Below the pieces are notes generated by a model, which worked only from the letters and a program-made list of their open reading frames with translations, was not told the origin of the DNA and ran no database searches. The translations under genes and the position numbers were made by a program. Positions 10,137 through 19,638 of a stretch of 64,000 nucleotides of DNA are shown piece by piece. The stretch covers positions 32,023 through 96,022 of the forward strand of contig WHSZ01000015.1 in the NCBI GenBank assembly GCA_009379845.1. The letters are read 5' to 3'. Source of the DNA: Pseudonocardiaceae bacterium (lineage in GTDB: Bacteria > Actinomycetota > Actinomycetes > Mycobacteriales > Pseudonocardiaceae). The first letter of the stretch is position 1, and every line of letters begins with the position of its first letter.

Positions 10137-11252
10137 TCAGGGGTTATAGCACCTAAAAAGACTCACGAGCATGAGCAGCAGCGCCGGCACGAGGAAGCCG
10201 GCGACCGGGTGCAGGTGGTACACGGGCAGGAACGCTACGGGCGAACCGGCCGCGCCGAGGAACCGGAACGCCTGCACCACGGACACCGCGCCGCCCCGGT
10301 TGGCCCGCTCGCCACCGAGCGTCAGCGCGTTCAGCCCGACAAGCACCAGCTGGCTGGACACCCCGGCCAGCGTCCACAGCACGATGGCCAGCACCAGCCA
10401 CGGCGTCACCCCGAACAGTCCGATGGCCAGCGCGCCGGTGACGCCACCCAGCAGCACGCAACGCCGGGCCCCCACCCGGTCCACCGCGCCGCCGATCAAC
10501 CGGGCGGACAGCAGTCCGGCCACCCCGAAACCGGTTAGCACCAGGCCACGAGCTCCGGCGCCGAGCCCGAACGCCTCGTCGTAGCGGGTGGCCACCAGGA
10601 ACGCCAGCCCACCGAGGGACGCCCAGGCGACGAGCGCGACCAGCGCGATCCGCAGCACGTCCGGCCGCCACGCGGTGCGCAGCCTGGGTGGCTCGCCAGC
10701 CCGGATCTCCGCAGGCCCTGGCAGCCGGATCGCGGCCAGCCCCACCGCGGCCGCGGCCACCGCGGCGAAGGCCAGCCGCCAGGACAACTCCGCCGCGAGA
10801 CCACCGAGAAACGGGGCGAAGGATTGCCCGGCGGCCTGCATCGAGCCGTAAAGGCCGAGCGCCCTGCCGAGCCGCTGCTGCGGGGTCACCGACCCGATGG
10901 CGGCCAGCAGTAGCGGCATGGTGAACGCGTTCGCGCAGCCCTGCACCATCCGGCCGGCGAGAAACAGCGGGTACTCCTCGGCCGTCGCGCAGACCACCGA
11001 GGAGGCCAGGTACACCAGGTAGGCGATCCGGATGCTGCGCGCCCGCCCCCACCGCTCGCCGAGGGTGCCGGAGAACAGCATCAGCGCGGCGAGTGGCAGC
11101 AAGTATGCGGTCAGCGACGCGGAAGCCGCGGACAGCGATACGTGGAAGTCCGCGCTGAGCTCGGGCAGCATCGCGGCTGGCACGCCGCCGGCGAACGGGC
11201 CGAGGAATCCGCCTATGTAGAGCGACGCGACGGACAGTCGTCCGGTGCGCAC
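10137..11252 (-). CDS. MFS transporter
   Basis: A 371-aa polytopic protein with about twelve predicted membrane spans. The loop between spans 2 and 3 reads G-T-L-G-E-R-W-G-R-A-R, matching the MFS signature. An arginine-rich central loop (R-L-R-T-A-W-R-P-D) separates the two six-helix halves. The substrate cannot be inferred. The GTG start lies 6 nt after the stop of the PAC2 gene on the same strand, so the two are probably one transcript. The protein is short for the superfamily but both halves look complete. Confidence 0.85.
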   Translation of the reverse strand: MRTGRLSVASLYIGGFLGPFAGGVPAAMLPELSADFHVSLSAASASLTAYLLPLAALMLFSGTLGERWGRARSIRIAYLVYLASSVVCATAEEYPLFLAGRMVQGCANAFTMPLLLAAIGSVTPQQRLGRALGLYGSMQAAGQSFAPFLGGLAAELSWRLAFAAVAAAAVGLAAIRLPGPAEIRAGEPPRLRTAWRPDVLRIALVALVAWASLGGLAFLVATRYDEAFGLGAGARGLVLTGFGVAGLLSARLIGGAVDRVGARRCVLLGGVTGALAIGLFGVTPWLVLAIVLWTLAGVSSQLVLVGLNALTLGGERANRGGAVSVVQAFRFLGAAGSPVAFLPVYHLHPVAGFLVPALLLMLVSLFRCYNP

Positions 11253-11258
11253 GTTCGG

Positions 11259-12146
11259 TCAGCGTCCGCCACGACCACGCCGGCGCAGGTAACGCTCGAA
11301 TTCCGCCGCGATGTCGTCGCCGCTGGTCTCGTTCAAGGTGATCTCCGCGTCGCCACGTTCTTCGAGCGCGCGCACGTAGTTCGCGATGTCCTCGTCTTCC
11401 TCAGCCATCTCGCTGACCGTGTTCTGCCACTCCTCGGCCTGCTCGGGCAGCGCGCCGAGCGGGACCTCGACGTCGAGTACGTCCTCAACCTTGTGCAGCA
11501 AAGCCAGGGTGGCCTTCGGTGATGGCGGCTGGGACACGTAGTGCGGCACGGCTGCCCACATGGACACCGCGGGTACGCCGGCCTGCACGCACGCGTCCTG
11601 GAACACGCCGGTGATGCCGGACGGGCCCTCGTAGCGGGAACGCTCGAGGCCGAACCGGTTCGCGGCCTCGTCGTCGTAGGCGGTTCCGGTGACGGGCACC
11701 GGGCGGGTGTGCGGCGTGTCCGCGAGCAGCGCCCCCAGCGTGACCACGGTGGTGACACCGAGATGGTTTACCTGCTCGAGCAGTTCCGCGCAGAACTGGC
11801 GCCAGCGCATGTTCGGCTCGATACCGTGTACCAGGACGACATCCCGCTTCGAGCCGGGCGGTCGGCAGACCGAAAGGCGTGTCGTTGGCCACTCAAGGCT
11901 GCGCGTGACGCCGTCCACCAAACGGACGCTGGGACGGGTCACCTGAAAGTCGTAGTAGTCGTCCGGGTTGAGCTCGGTCAGCGGGGTGGCATCCCAGGTC
12001 AAGTGCAGGTGCTCGATCGCGGTGGAAGCGGCGTCACCTGCGTCGTTCCACCCCTCGAACGCCGCGACAAGCACGGGCTCGGTCAGCTCATCGGGCTCCT
12101 CGGACGTGGGTGCTTGAGGCTCGGTTGGCGGGTCCTGGTCGGTCAC
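11259..12146 (-). CDS. PAC2 family protein (Rv2125-like)
   Basis: 295-aa member of the PAC2 (proteasome assembly chaperone 2-like) family. The N-terminal A-F-E-G-W-N-D-A-G-D-A-A-S motif and the central V-H-G-I-E-P-N-M-R-W segment are typical, and the C-terminus ends in a basic R-R-R-G-R-G-G-R tail after a stretch rich in acidic residues. M. tuberculosis has a homologue (Rv2125) near hisE-hisG. The actinobacterial members have no proven proteasome role, so the family name should not be taken as function. GTG start without Shine-Dalgarno, 6 nt after a TAGGCT -10 element. Confidence 0.85.
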   Translation of the reverse strand: MTDQDPPTEPQAPTSEEPDELTEPVLVAAFEGWNDAGDAASTAIEHLHLTWDATPLTELNPDDYYDFQVTRPSVRLVDGVTRSLEWPTTRLSVCRPPGSKRDVVLVHGIEPNMRWRQFCAELLEQVNHLGVTTVVTLGALLADTPHTRPVPVTGTAYDDEAANRFGLERSRYEGPSGITGVFQDACVQAGVPAVSMWAAVPHYVSQPPSPKATLALLHKVEDVLDVEVPLGALPEQAEEWQNTVSEMAEEDEDIANYVRALEERGDAEITLNETSGDDIAAEFERYLRRRGRGGR

Positions 12147-12152
12147 CGGGAC

Positions 12153-12158
12153 AGCCTA
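12153..12158 (-). promoter_or_regulatory. -10 element of a likely leaderless PAC2 gene transcript
   Basis: On the minus strand TAGGCT stands 6 nt before GTG 12146. It is 28 bp from a second, divergent TAGGCT (12186) that serves the HAD side. Confidence 0.5.
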
Positions 12159-12185
12159 CGACCCATCCGCATCCGGCGGGCACCG

Positions 12186-12191
12186 TAGGCT
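12186..12191 (+). promoter_or_regulatory. -10 element ahead of a leaderless mini-ORF and the HAD gene
   Basis: TAGGCT ends 6 nt before ATG 12198. The same hexamer and the same spacing occur in the opposite direction for the PAC2 gene. Confidence 0.45.
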
Positions 12192-12197
12192 TGCACC

Positions 12198-12230
12198 ATG
12201 GCCGGTTACCCCACGTCACCGTCGTCGTGA
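12198..12230 (+). CDS. Possible 10-codon leaderless leader ORF upstream of the HAD gene
   Basis: ATG 12198 opens a ten-residue reading frame (M-A-G-Y-P-T-S-P-S-S) that ends in TGA at 12228-12230. That TGA overlaps a GTG at 12227 lying in frame with the HAD hydrolase, a GTGA overlap typical of coupled translation. It sits exactly where a leaderless start is expected. It could instead be a chance ORF in the 5' untranslated region. Confidence 0.3.
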   Translation: MAGYPTSPSS

Positions 12231-12283
12231 CCGGTGCCGCGTCACCCAAACCAGCTATCTCGACCCGCGTGGAACGGAGCACA

Positions 12284-12985
12284 GTGTCCAAAGTGGACAA
12301 GCCAGCGACGGACGGATTCCCGGCGGCCGTACTGTGGGACATGGACGGCACCCTGCTGGACACCGAGAAGATCTGGGACATTTCGCTCGCGGATCTGGCG
12401 ATCCGGCTCGGTGGCAGGCTCACCGATTCGGTGCGCGAGGCGATGGTGGGGTCCAACCAGGAAGCCACGTTGCGGATCATGTTCGAGCATCTGGGGATCG
12501 AGCCAACACCGAAGGCATTCGCGGACGCCGATCGCTGGCTGGTGGAGCGCACAGCCGAGCTGTTCGGCGGCGCCCTGCCGTGGCGCCCTGGCGCCCGCGA
12601 CGCGCTACACGACGTGAGCCGCGCGAACGTGCCGATGGCGCTGGTCACTTCCACGATGCGGGAGCTCACCGAGCTCGCGCTGAACACCATCGGGCGAGAG
12701 ATGTTCGCCGCCACCGTGTGCGGTGACGAGGTGGACGGGAACAACAAGCCGCATCCCGAGCCGTACCTGCGGGCCGCGAGATCACTCGGCGTGCCGGCAA
12801 CCGAGTGCGTCGCGATCGAGGACTCCCCGACGGGGGTGAGTTCCGCCGTCGCCGCGGGATGCGTGGTGCTGGCCGTGCCGTGCGAGGTGCCGCTCGCCGA
12901 GGGGGAGCGGCGGGTGCTGCTGCGGGAGTCACTGGCCGGTGTGGACATGGACGTGCTGCGCGGGCTCGGTGCCGTGGTGGGGTAG
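12284..12985 (+). CDS. HAD-superfamily phosphatase/phosphomutase-like hydrolase
   Basis: 233-aa HAD hydrolase with cap domain. Motif I is D-M-D-G-T-L-L-D (nucleophile and acid Asp), motif II is V-T-S-T-M-R-E, and the motif III/IV region reads N-N-K-P-H-P-E-P-Y and I-E-D-S-P-T-G-V. The pattern is that of the beta-phosphoglucomutase/phosphoglycolate phosphatase group; the substrate cannot be called. GTG 12284 is used because GGAG lies 4 nt upstream and the homology begins soon after; GTG 12227, overlapping the mini-ORF stop, would add 19 residues. The gene precedes hisE by 36 nt, so it may share a transcript with hisE-hisG. Confidence 0.85.
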   Translation: MSKVDKPATDGFPAAVLWDMDGTLLDTEKIWDISLADLAIRLGGRLTDSVREAMVGSNQEATLRIMFEHLGIEPTPKAFADADRWLVERTAELFGGALPWRPGARDALHDVSRANVPMALVTSTMRELTELALNTIGREMFAATVCGDEVDGNNKPHPEPYLRAARSLGVPATECVAIEDSPTGVSSAVAAGCVVLAVPCEVPLAEGERRVLLRESLAGVDMDVLRGLGAVVG

Positions 12986-13021
12986 CCGCCGAGGGGTAGT
13001 CGGACCGCGGGTGCGCACGGG

Positions 13022-13303
13022 ATGCAAGGATCGATGTTCGTGAAGACGTTCGACGAGCTGTTCGCCGAGCTCAGCGAGCGCGCCAGGACCCGACCGGAAG
13101 GTTCGGGAACGGTGGCGGCGCTGGAGGACGGTGTGCACGCGCAGGGCAAGAAGGTACTCGAGGAAGCCGGCGAGGTGTGGATCGCGGCCGAGCACGAGTC
13201 CGATGAGCGGCTGGCCGAGGAGATCTCCCAGTTGCTCTATCGCGTGCAGGTGCTCATGCTCGGGCGAGGCCTGAGCACCGAGAACGTTTACCGATATTTG
13301 TAG
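13022..13303 (+). CDS. hisE: Phosphoribosyl-ATP pyrophosphatase
   Basis: Removes pyrophosphate from phosphoribosyl-ATP in the second step of histidine synthesis. 93 aa, the same length as the M. tuberculosis protein. The family helix motif [12 protein letters not shown] with its metal-binding glutamates and the later E-E-I-S-Q-L-L-Y are present. ATG 13022 aligns with the mycobacterial start; ATG 13034, with AAGGA close upstream, is an alternative. hisG follows after 16 nt, a two-gene his unit separated from the rest of the pathway, as in mycobacteria. Confidence 0.93.
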   Translation: MQGSMFVKTFDELFAELSERARTRPEGSGTVAALEDGVHAQGKKVLEEAGEVWIAAEHESDERLAEEISQLLYRVQVLMLGRGLSTENVYRYL

Positions 13304-13319
13304 AAGTCAGGGAGATTCC

Positions 13320-14165
13320 ATGCTGCGTGTCGCGGTGCCGAACAAGGGTGCGCTTGCCGGGCCGACCTCGGAGATGCTGGCCGAGGCGGGCTACCGGCAG
13401 CGACATGAGCAGCGGGACCTGACGGTCCTCGACCCGGTCAACGAGGTCGAGTTCTTTTTCTTGCGTCCCAAGGATATTGCCATCTACGTCGGTGGAGGCG
13501 ACGTGGATTTGGGGATCACCGGACGGGATCTGGCCCGGGACTCCGGTGCGCCCGTGGTGGAACGGCTGGCGCTGGGGTTCGGCGGTTCCACGTTCCGCTA
13601 CGCGGCGCCGATCGGTCGGGAGTGGACCGTCCAGGACCTGGACGGCAAGCGGCTGGCCACCTCGTACCCGCAGCTGGTTCGCGATGATCTGGCCAAGCAC
13701 GGGGTGAAAGCCGAAGTGATCCGGTTGGACGGGGCGGTGGAGATCTCCGTACAGCTGGACGTGGCGGACGCGATCGCGGACGTGGTCGGCTCCGGCCGCA
13801 CCCTGCGCCAGCACGGCCTGGTGGCCTTCGGCGACCCGATCTGCGTGTCCGAGGCGGTGCTGCTCGAGCAGGACACCGGCGAGGACAGCGCGGCGAAAAC
13901 CCAGCTGGCCGCCCGGCTGCAGGGCGTGGTGTTCGCGCAGCAGTACATGATGCTCGACTACGACTGCCCGAAGAGCTTGCTGGACACGGCCGCGGCGATC
14001 ACGCCCGGCCTGGAGTCGCCGACCGTCGCGCCGCTGGCCGATCCGGAGTGGGTGGCGGTCCGGGCGATGGTGCCCCGCAAGGACGTGAACCGGACCATGG
14101 ACGAACTCGCCGCGGCGGGCGCCAAAGCCGTGCTGGCGTCCGACATCCGGTCCTGCCGCCTCTAG
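13320..14165 (+). CDS. hisG: ATP phosphoribosyltransferase (long form)
   Basis: First, committed step of histidine synthesis. 281 aa, with the two-lobed catalytic domain (V-P-N-K-G start, D-L-G-I-T-G-R-D loop around residues 60-70 and the phosphoribosyl-diphosphate region [14 protein letters not shown]). It also has the C-terminal regulatory domain (about residues 210-281) found in the long, HisZ-independent form that is feedback-inhibited by histidine. A clear AGGGAGA ribosome site precedes ATG 13320. Confidence 0.95.
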   Translation: MLRVAVPNKGALAGPTSEMLAEAGYRQRHEQRDLTVLDPVNEVEFFFLRPKDIAIYVGGGDVDLGITGRDLARDSGAPVVERLALGFGGSTFRYAAPIGREWTVQDLDGKRLATSYPQLVRDDLAKHGVKAEVIRLDGAVEISVQLDVADAIADVVGSGRTLRQHGLVAFGDPICVSEAVLLEQDTGEDSAAKTQLAARLQGVVFAQQYMMLDYDCPKSLLDTAAAITPGLESPTVAPLADPEWVAVRAMVPRKDVNRTMDELAAAGAKAVLASDIRSCRL

Positions 14166-14273
14166 CGTCCTTCTCGGGCGGATGTGTCGATCCGGTTGTT
14201 CCTCGTTCGACGCGTGGGTGAGGCCCGCCGAGCGCGACTCCGGCGGGTTATCGGAGACGAGAGAGGAACAATC

Positions 14274-14891
14274 ATGAGAAAACTGGTGGTCGTCACGTTC
14301 CTGTCGTTGGACGGAGTCATGCAGGGCCCCGGCATCCCCGACGAGGATCGCGACGGCGGTTTCGAGCACGGCGGCTGGCTTGTCCCGCACTTCGACGACG
14401 TTCTGGGGGAGTCCATCACCGACTGGCATCAGCGAATGGACGGCCTGTTGCTCGGCCGCAAGACGTACGAGATCTTCGCCGCCTACTGGCCGAGGGTGAC
14501 CGACCCGGACAATCCGGTCGCCACGATACTGAACAGCGTTCCCAAGTACGTCGCATCGCGAACCCTGGAGACGGTGGAGTGGCGCAACTCGACGTTGCTC
14601 AAGGGTGACGTCGCCGAGGAAGTCGCCGCGCTCAAGGAGGAACCTGGCTCGGAACTTCAGGTCATCGGCAGTGCTGCCTTGGTCCAGACCCTGATGAAGC
14701 ATGATCTCGTTGACGAGTACCGGCTGACGATTTTCCCGGTCCTGCTGGGTAGCGGGAAGCGGCTGTTCGCGGGCGGCACCGCGCCGGCCGGGCTGACGCT
14801 GGCCGAGACCAGCACGTCGAGCACCGGGGTGCTGATCAACCGTTTCGAGCGCAGCGGCGAGCTGGAGTACGGCTCGTTCGCCCTCGATTAA
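14274..14891 (+). CDS. RibD C-terminal domain / dihydrofolate reductase family protein
   Basis: 205-aa protein of the RibD C-terminal (DHFR-like fold) superfamily. The opening R-K-L-V-V-V-T-F-L-S-L-D-G-V-M-Q, the G-R-K-T-Y-E motif and the G-S-A-A-L-V-Q-T-L segment are characteristic; the end L-L-G-S-G-K-R-L-F is also usual. These proteins bind NADPH-like cofactors, but most have no known substrate, and real folate or riboflavin activity is doubtful. ATG 14274 has GAGAGGAA upstream. The last codons lie inside a 20-bp tandem duplication. Confidence 0.85.
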   Translation: MRKLVVVTFLSLDGVMQGPGIPDEDRDGGFEHGGWLVPHFDDVLGESITDWHQRMDGLLLGRKTYEIFAAYWPRVTDPDNPVATILNSVPKYVASRTLETVEWRNSTLLKGDVAEEVAALKEEPGSELQVIGSAALVQTLMKHDLVDEYRLTIFPVLLGSGKRLFAGGTAPAGLTLAETSTSSTGVLINRFERSGELEYGSFALD

Positions 14892-14920
14892 CCGGGCATC
14901 CCCTCGATTAACCGGGCATC
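14881..14920. repeat. Perfect 20-bp tandem duplication at a gene end
   Basis: 14881-14900 and 14901-14920 are identical. The first copy contains the final codons and the TAA of the RibD-like gene; the second carries a copy of that TAA and ends exactly where the stop codon of the convergent thioesterase gene begins. Confidence 0.97.
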
Positions 14921-15697
14921 TCAGCGCGGCCGCACCATCAGCGCTTGGGTGCCGTTCGCGATCTGGCCTTGCTCGTCGTGCAGCACCGTGTTCGCGGTGC
15001 CGACGCCGTTCGGCCCGACCACCGTGTTGGCATCAAGGCCGATCCATTCGCCGACCGGTTCCCGCTGCAGGTGCACGGTCAGTTCGGTGTTGATGAACCA
15101 CCAGTGGGTCGGGTCGAGGCGATTTGATACGCCGCTGCCGGAGTCCGCGACGGTGAACAGTCTTTGCAGCGGTGTGGGCGTTTCGCCTTCCACCAAAGGG
15201 ATCCGTTGCCGCGCCCAAACCCTCGCGGGCCCCGGCTCGCCCAACCCGCCGTGCAGGCTGCGCCATTCAACCGCGTCGATGTAGCCGGGCGACCAGCCGT
15301 CCGGCCGCTCGCGCTCGACGGCGTTTTCGACAGGAGGCAGCGGCGCCGCCGCTCCGCCGAGCTGACTCGAGGAATCGTGCCGGGAGATCCGCCATGCGCG
15401 GGCCTGAACGACCGGACGCTCGTCGGTCCGCAGCGTCGCGGTGAGCATTTCCACCGACTTGCCCGGACGCTCGAGCTGCGCGAAGACCTGCAACTCGGTC
15501 AGTGGAACCGGCCCGAGAATCTCCACCGTGACCCTCGCCAGGAGCATGTCATCGGCGCCCTGGTAACGCTCCAGCTCCCTGACGAGCAACGCGGCCGGCG
15601 GGCCGAGATGCTGGCTGTCCGGCGACCACGGGCCCGCCGTGTGCTTGGTCGAGGAAAGTCCGCCATCGCCGAGCGGTTGATAAAACGCCTCCACCAC
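14921..15697 (-). CDS. Acyl-CoA thioesterase family protein (double hotdog)
   Basis: 258-aa protein with the layout of TesB-like double-hotdog thioesterases. The N-terminal half carries H-L-G-P-P-A-A-L-L-V-R-E-L-E and V-T-V-E-I-L-G-P-V-P; the second half has H-W-W-F-I-N-T-E-L-T-V-H-L and ends G-I-G-T-like (N-G-V-G-T-A-N-T-V-L-H-D). The frame stays open far upstream, but that part overlaps the RecB-like gene. GTG 15697, preceded by GAAGGG, is where homology starts. It lies 47 nt after the RecB-like gene in the same direction and may share its transcript. Substrate unknown. Confidence 0.8.
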   Translation of the reverse strand: MVEAFYQPLGDGGLSSTKHTAGPWSPDSQHLGPPAALLVRELERYQGADDMLLARVTVEILGPVPLTELQVFAQLERPGKSVEMLTATLRTDERPVVQARAWRISRHDSSSQLGGAAAPLPPVENAVERERPDGWSPGYIDAVEWRSLHGGLGEPGPARVWARQRIPLVEGETPTPLQRLFTVADSGSGVSNRLDPTHWWFINTELTVHLQREPVGEWIGLDANTVVGPNGVGTANTVLHDEQGQIANGTQALMVRPR

Positions 15698-15744
15698 CGC
15701 CGCGCCCTTCGTGATTCCTGTGCCAGTCCGGTGTCGTGACGAGA

Positions 15745-16635
15745 TCAGTCTGCCCGATCGAGCACCGATTCCTCGCCAGGGTCGGGCTCTGGCCAACCGG
15801 GATATTCCGGTGGCTGACCGTCGAACGCCGGACACAACGCCTTGTGGTCGCAGTAGTCGCACAACCGGCTCGGGCTGGGCCGGAAATCCCCGGTCTTGCC
15901 GGCGCGCAGGATCGCCTGCCAGATCGCCTCCAGGGTGCGCTCGAACCGGCGCAGCTCGGCCTCGTCCGGGGCGTAGGCCAGCGACTGCTGATCGGACAGG
16001 TACATCAGGCGCAGCTGACGCGGCACCTCGCCGCGCAGCCGCCACAGCACCACGGCGTAGAACTTCATCTGGAACATCGCTTTGGCTTCGCCGATTTCCC
16101 TCGGCGCCGCGCCGCTCTTGTAGTCGACCACCCGAACCTCGCCGGTCGGGGCCACGTCCAGCCGATCGATGTAACCACGCAGCAGCACTCCGGAGTCCAG
16201 TTCGGTTTCCACCCGCAGCTCGCACGCCTCGGGTTCGAGCCGGCGCGGATCCTCAAGCGCGAAGTACCCGTCCAGCAGGCTTTCCGCGTCCGACAACCAC
16301 TCGGCCACATCCTCGGGGCCGTCGAAAAGCTCCAGCCAGTCCTCGCGCTCCTCGGACAACCGCTGCCAGGTCGGCTCCAGCAGTTCGCGGGCCCGTTCTG
16401 GACTCCGCTCGGCTGCCGGCAGCGCGAACAGCTGCTCGAGCACCGCGTGCACCAGGGTGCCGCGCACCTGCGGCTTCCTCGGCTGCTCGGGGAGGCGGTC
16501 CACCGCACGGAAGCGATACAGCAGCGGGCACTGCTTGAAATCGCTCGCTCGAGACGGCGACAGCGCGGGGCGGCGGACGGCCGTGGCTTCCGAATCGGCG
16601 TCCGCTACAACGGTGCTGGGTGCGGTGTCCTGCAT
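15745..16635 (-). CDS. RecB-family PD-(D/E)XK nuclease with Fe-S cysteines (Rv2119-like)
   Basis: 296-aa nuclease of the PD-(D/E)XK superfamily. The catalytic region reads G-Y-I-D-R-L-D followed by V-R-V-V-D-Y-K-S-G. One cysteine near the N-terminus (S-D-F-K-Q-C-P, Cys36) and three at the C-terminus (L-C-D-Y-C-D-H-K-A-L-C) form the iron-staple pattern of the AddB/RecB-like 4Fe-4S nucleases. ATG 16635 is preferred because a TAGTGT -10 element lies 7 nt upstream. In M. tuberculosis the homologue Rv2119 likewise lies next to trmI. It probably degrades single-stranded ends during DNA repair, but its actual role is not known. Confidence 0.87.
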   Translation of the reverse strand: MQDTAPSTVVADADSEATAVRRPALSPSRASDFKQCPLLYRFRAVDRLPEQPRKPQVRGTLVHAVLEQLFALPAAERSPERARELLEPTWQRLSEEREDWLELFDGPEDVAEWLSDAESLLDGYFALEDPRRLEPEACELRVETELDSGVLLRGYIDRLDVAPTGEVRVVDYKSGAAPREIGEAKAMFQMKFYAVVLWRLRGEVPRQLRLMYLSDQQSLAYAPDEAELRRFERTLEAIWQAILRAGKTGDFRPSPSRLCDYCDHKALCPAFDGQPPEYPGWPEPDPGEESVLDRAD

Positions 16636-16642
16636 GCCCCGC

Positions 16643-16648
16643 ACACTA
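16643..16648 (-). promoter_or_regulatory. -10 element of a likely leaderless RecB-like gene transcript
   Basis: On the minus strand TAGTGT ends 7 nt before ATG 16635; no ribosome site is seen. Confidence 0.5.
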
Positions 16649-16745
16649 GGCCAGGGGTCCGACAACGGAACGCGGCACGCCGAGAACACCCGGTAGTGGA
16701 CGGCGAGAGGACGAATAGGTCACGGCAGCCCAACACCGCGGCGCC

Positions 16746-16751
16746 TACCCT
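16746..16751 (+). promoter_or_regulatory. -10 element of a likely leaderless site-2 protease transcript
   Basis: TACCCT ends 8 nt before GTG 16760; no purine-rich ribosome site lies between them. Confidence 0.4.
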
Positions 16752-16759
16752 CTTCAGGC

Positions 16760-17896
16760 GTGACGACGATCAGGACCGGGCGAGGCCAGCTCGGCGTGGA
16801 CGGCGGGCTGCTGCTGTTCAGGGTGAGCGGCGTGCCGGTGCTGCTCGCGCCGTCGTGGTGGATCGGTTCGCTCGTGGTCACCGTGCTCTACGCGCCGCTC
16901 GTCGGCCGGTTCCTGCCTGGCGCGACGGATCTGCATTCCTGGGTGCTCGCCGCGACCTTCGCGGTGCTGCTCGGGCTTTCCGTGCTCGCCCACGAGCTCG
17001 GCCACTGCGTGGTCGCGCTGCGCCTCGGGCTGCCGGTGCGCAGGCTCAGGCTGTTCCTGCTCGGCGGGATCTCGGAGATCGCGCGCACCCCGAAACGGCC
17101 GGGGCACGAGGGAATGGTGGCCGCGGCAGGGCCCGCGGTGTCCGCACTGCTCGCCGCGTTCGGCGGCGCGCTGTTGCTGCTGGTGCCGCTGCACGGCGCG
17201 TTCTGGTTGCTGGTGCTCGAGTTCACCGTGGCCAACGCGGCCGTGACGGTGTTCAACATGCTGCCCGGCCTGCCGCTGGACGGCGGGCGGCTGCTGCGTG
17301 CCGGCGTGTGGGCGCTGACCGGCACCCGATCGAAGGGCACCCGCACCGCGGTGGTCGGCGGCGGCGCGGTCGCCGTGCTGCTGCTCGTCTGGGCGTTGTG
17401 GGGCCTGGCGGCCGGAAGCCCGGACCGCTGGCTGCGGCTTGGCGTCTGCGTGCTCACCGCGTGGTTCGTGGTGATGGGCGCCAGTGGCGAGCTCGCCTCC
17501 GAGCAGCGCAGGGAGGTCCCAGCGGGGCTGCGGATCCGCGATCTCGTCCGGCCAGTGCTGCAACTGCCCGCGGAGAGCCCGGTCGCGGACGCGTTGAGCG
17601 CGTCGGCCGGCCGGGGCGTGGTGCTGGTCAGGGCGGACGGCGTGGCCGCGGGACTGCTGGATCAGGTCGCGGCCGAACGGCTCGCCTCGGTATCGCCGCT
17701 GGCACCCGCCGAGCAGGCTGCCGAGGAGATCCGGCCGGAAACCGTGCTGCTCGACTCCGAGTCCGGCGAGGATGTGATGGAGCGGGTGCGAGAAACCGCC
17801 GCGTGGCAGTTTCTCGTCGTGGACGACGAAGGCCGGCCGGCCGGAGTGCTGCGCAGGGACGATCTGGGCTCAGCCGCGCGCCACGGGTTCGAGTGA
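16760..17896 (+). CDS. Site-2-protease-type zinc metalloprotease (M50) with CBS-like tail
   Basis: 378-aa intramembrane protease. The zinc motif H-E-L-G-H (near residues 80-84) is in a membrane helix and the second catalytic motif N-M-L-P-G-L-P-L-D-G-G lies about 90 residues later, as in SpoIVFB-like site-2 proteases. About six membrane spans are followed by a soluble part from residue ~255 resembling a pair of degenerate CBS domains (I-R-D-L-V-R-P-V-L-Q, later F-L-V-V-D-D-E-G-R-P-A-G-V-L). Such enzymes cleave membrane-bound regulators; the target is unknown. trmI follows 87 nt downstream. Confidence 0.88.
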   Translation: MTTIRTGRGQLGVDGGLLLFRVSGVPVLLAPSWWIGSLVVTVLYAPLVGRFLPGATDLHSWVLAATFAVLLGLSVLAHELGHCVVALRLGLPVRRLRLFLLGGISEIARTPKRPGHEGMVAAAGPAVSALLAAFGGALLLLVPLHGAFWLLVLEFTVANAAVTVFNMLPGLPLDGGRLLRAGVWALTGTRSKGTRTAVVGGGAVAVLLLVWALWGLAAGSPDRWLRLGVCVLTAWFVVMGASGELASEQRREVPAGLRIRDLVRPVLQLPAESPVADALSASAGRGVVLVRADGVAAGLLDQVAAERLASVSPLAPAEQAAEEIRPETVLLDSESGEDVMERVRETAAWQFLVVDDEGRPAGVLRRDDLGSAARHGFE

Positions 17897-19584
<1,688 letters not shown>

Positions 19585-19590
19585 GACCTT

Positions 19591-19612
19591 GCCCCTAAGG
19601 TGCCCCTAAGGT
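19591..19612. repeat. Perfect 11-bp tandem duplication in a 5' leader
   Basis: GCCCCTAAGGT occurs twice in succession (19591-19601, 19602-19612), just upstream of ATG 19584 on the minus strand. It duplicates a purine-rich A-C-C-T-T-A-G-G-G-G-C segment close to the ribosome-binding position. Confidence 0.9.
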
Positions 19613-19638
19613 CGGCGGACCGCCGGTCCGTTCGGCGG

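Noticed and set aside
14921..16225. A 434-aa protein from the full open frame containing the thioesterase
   Set aside because: The extra N-terminal 176 residues are R/G/A-rich and antiparallel in frame to the RecB-like gene; thioesterase homology and a ribosome site place the start at 15697.
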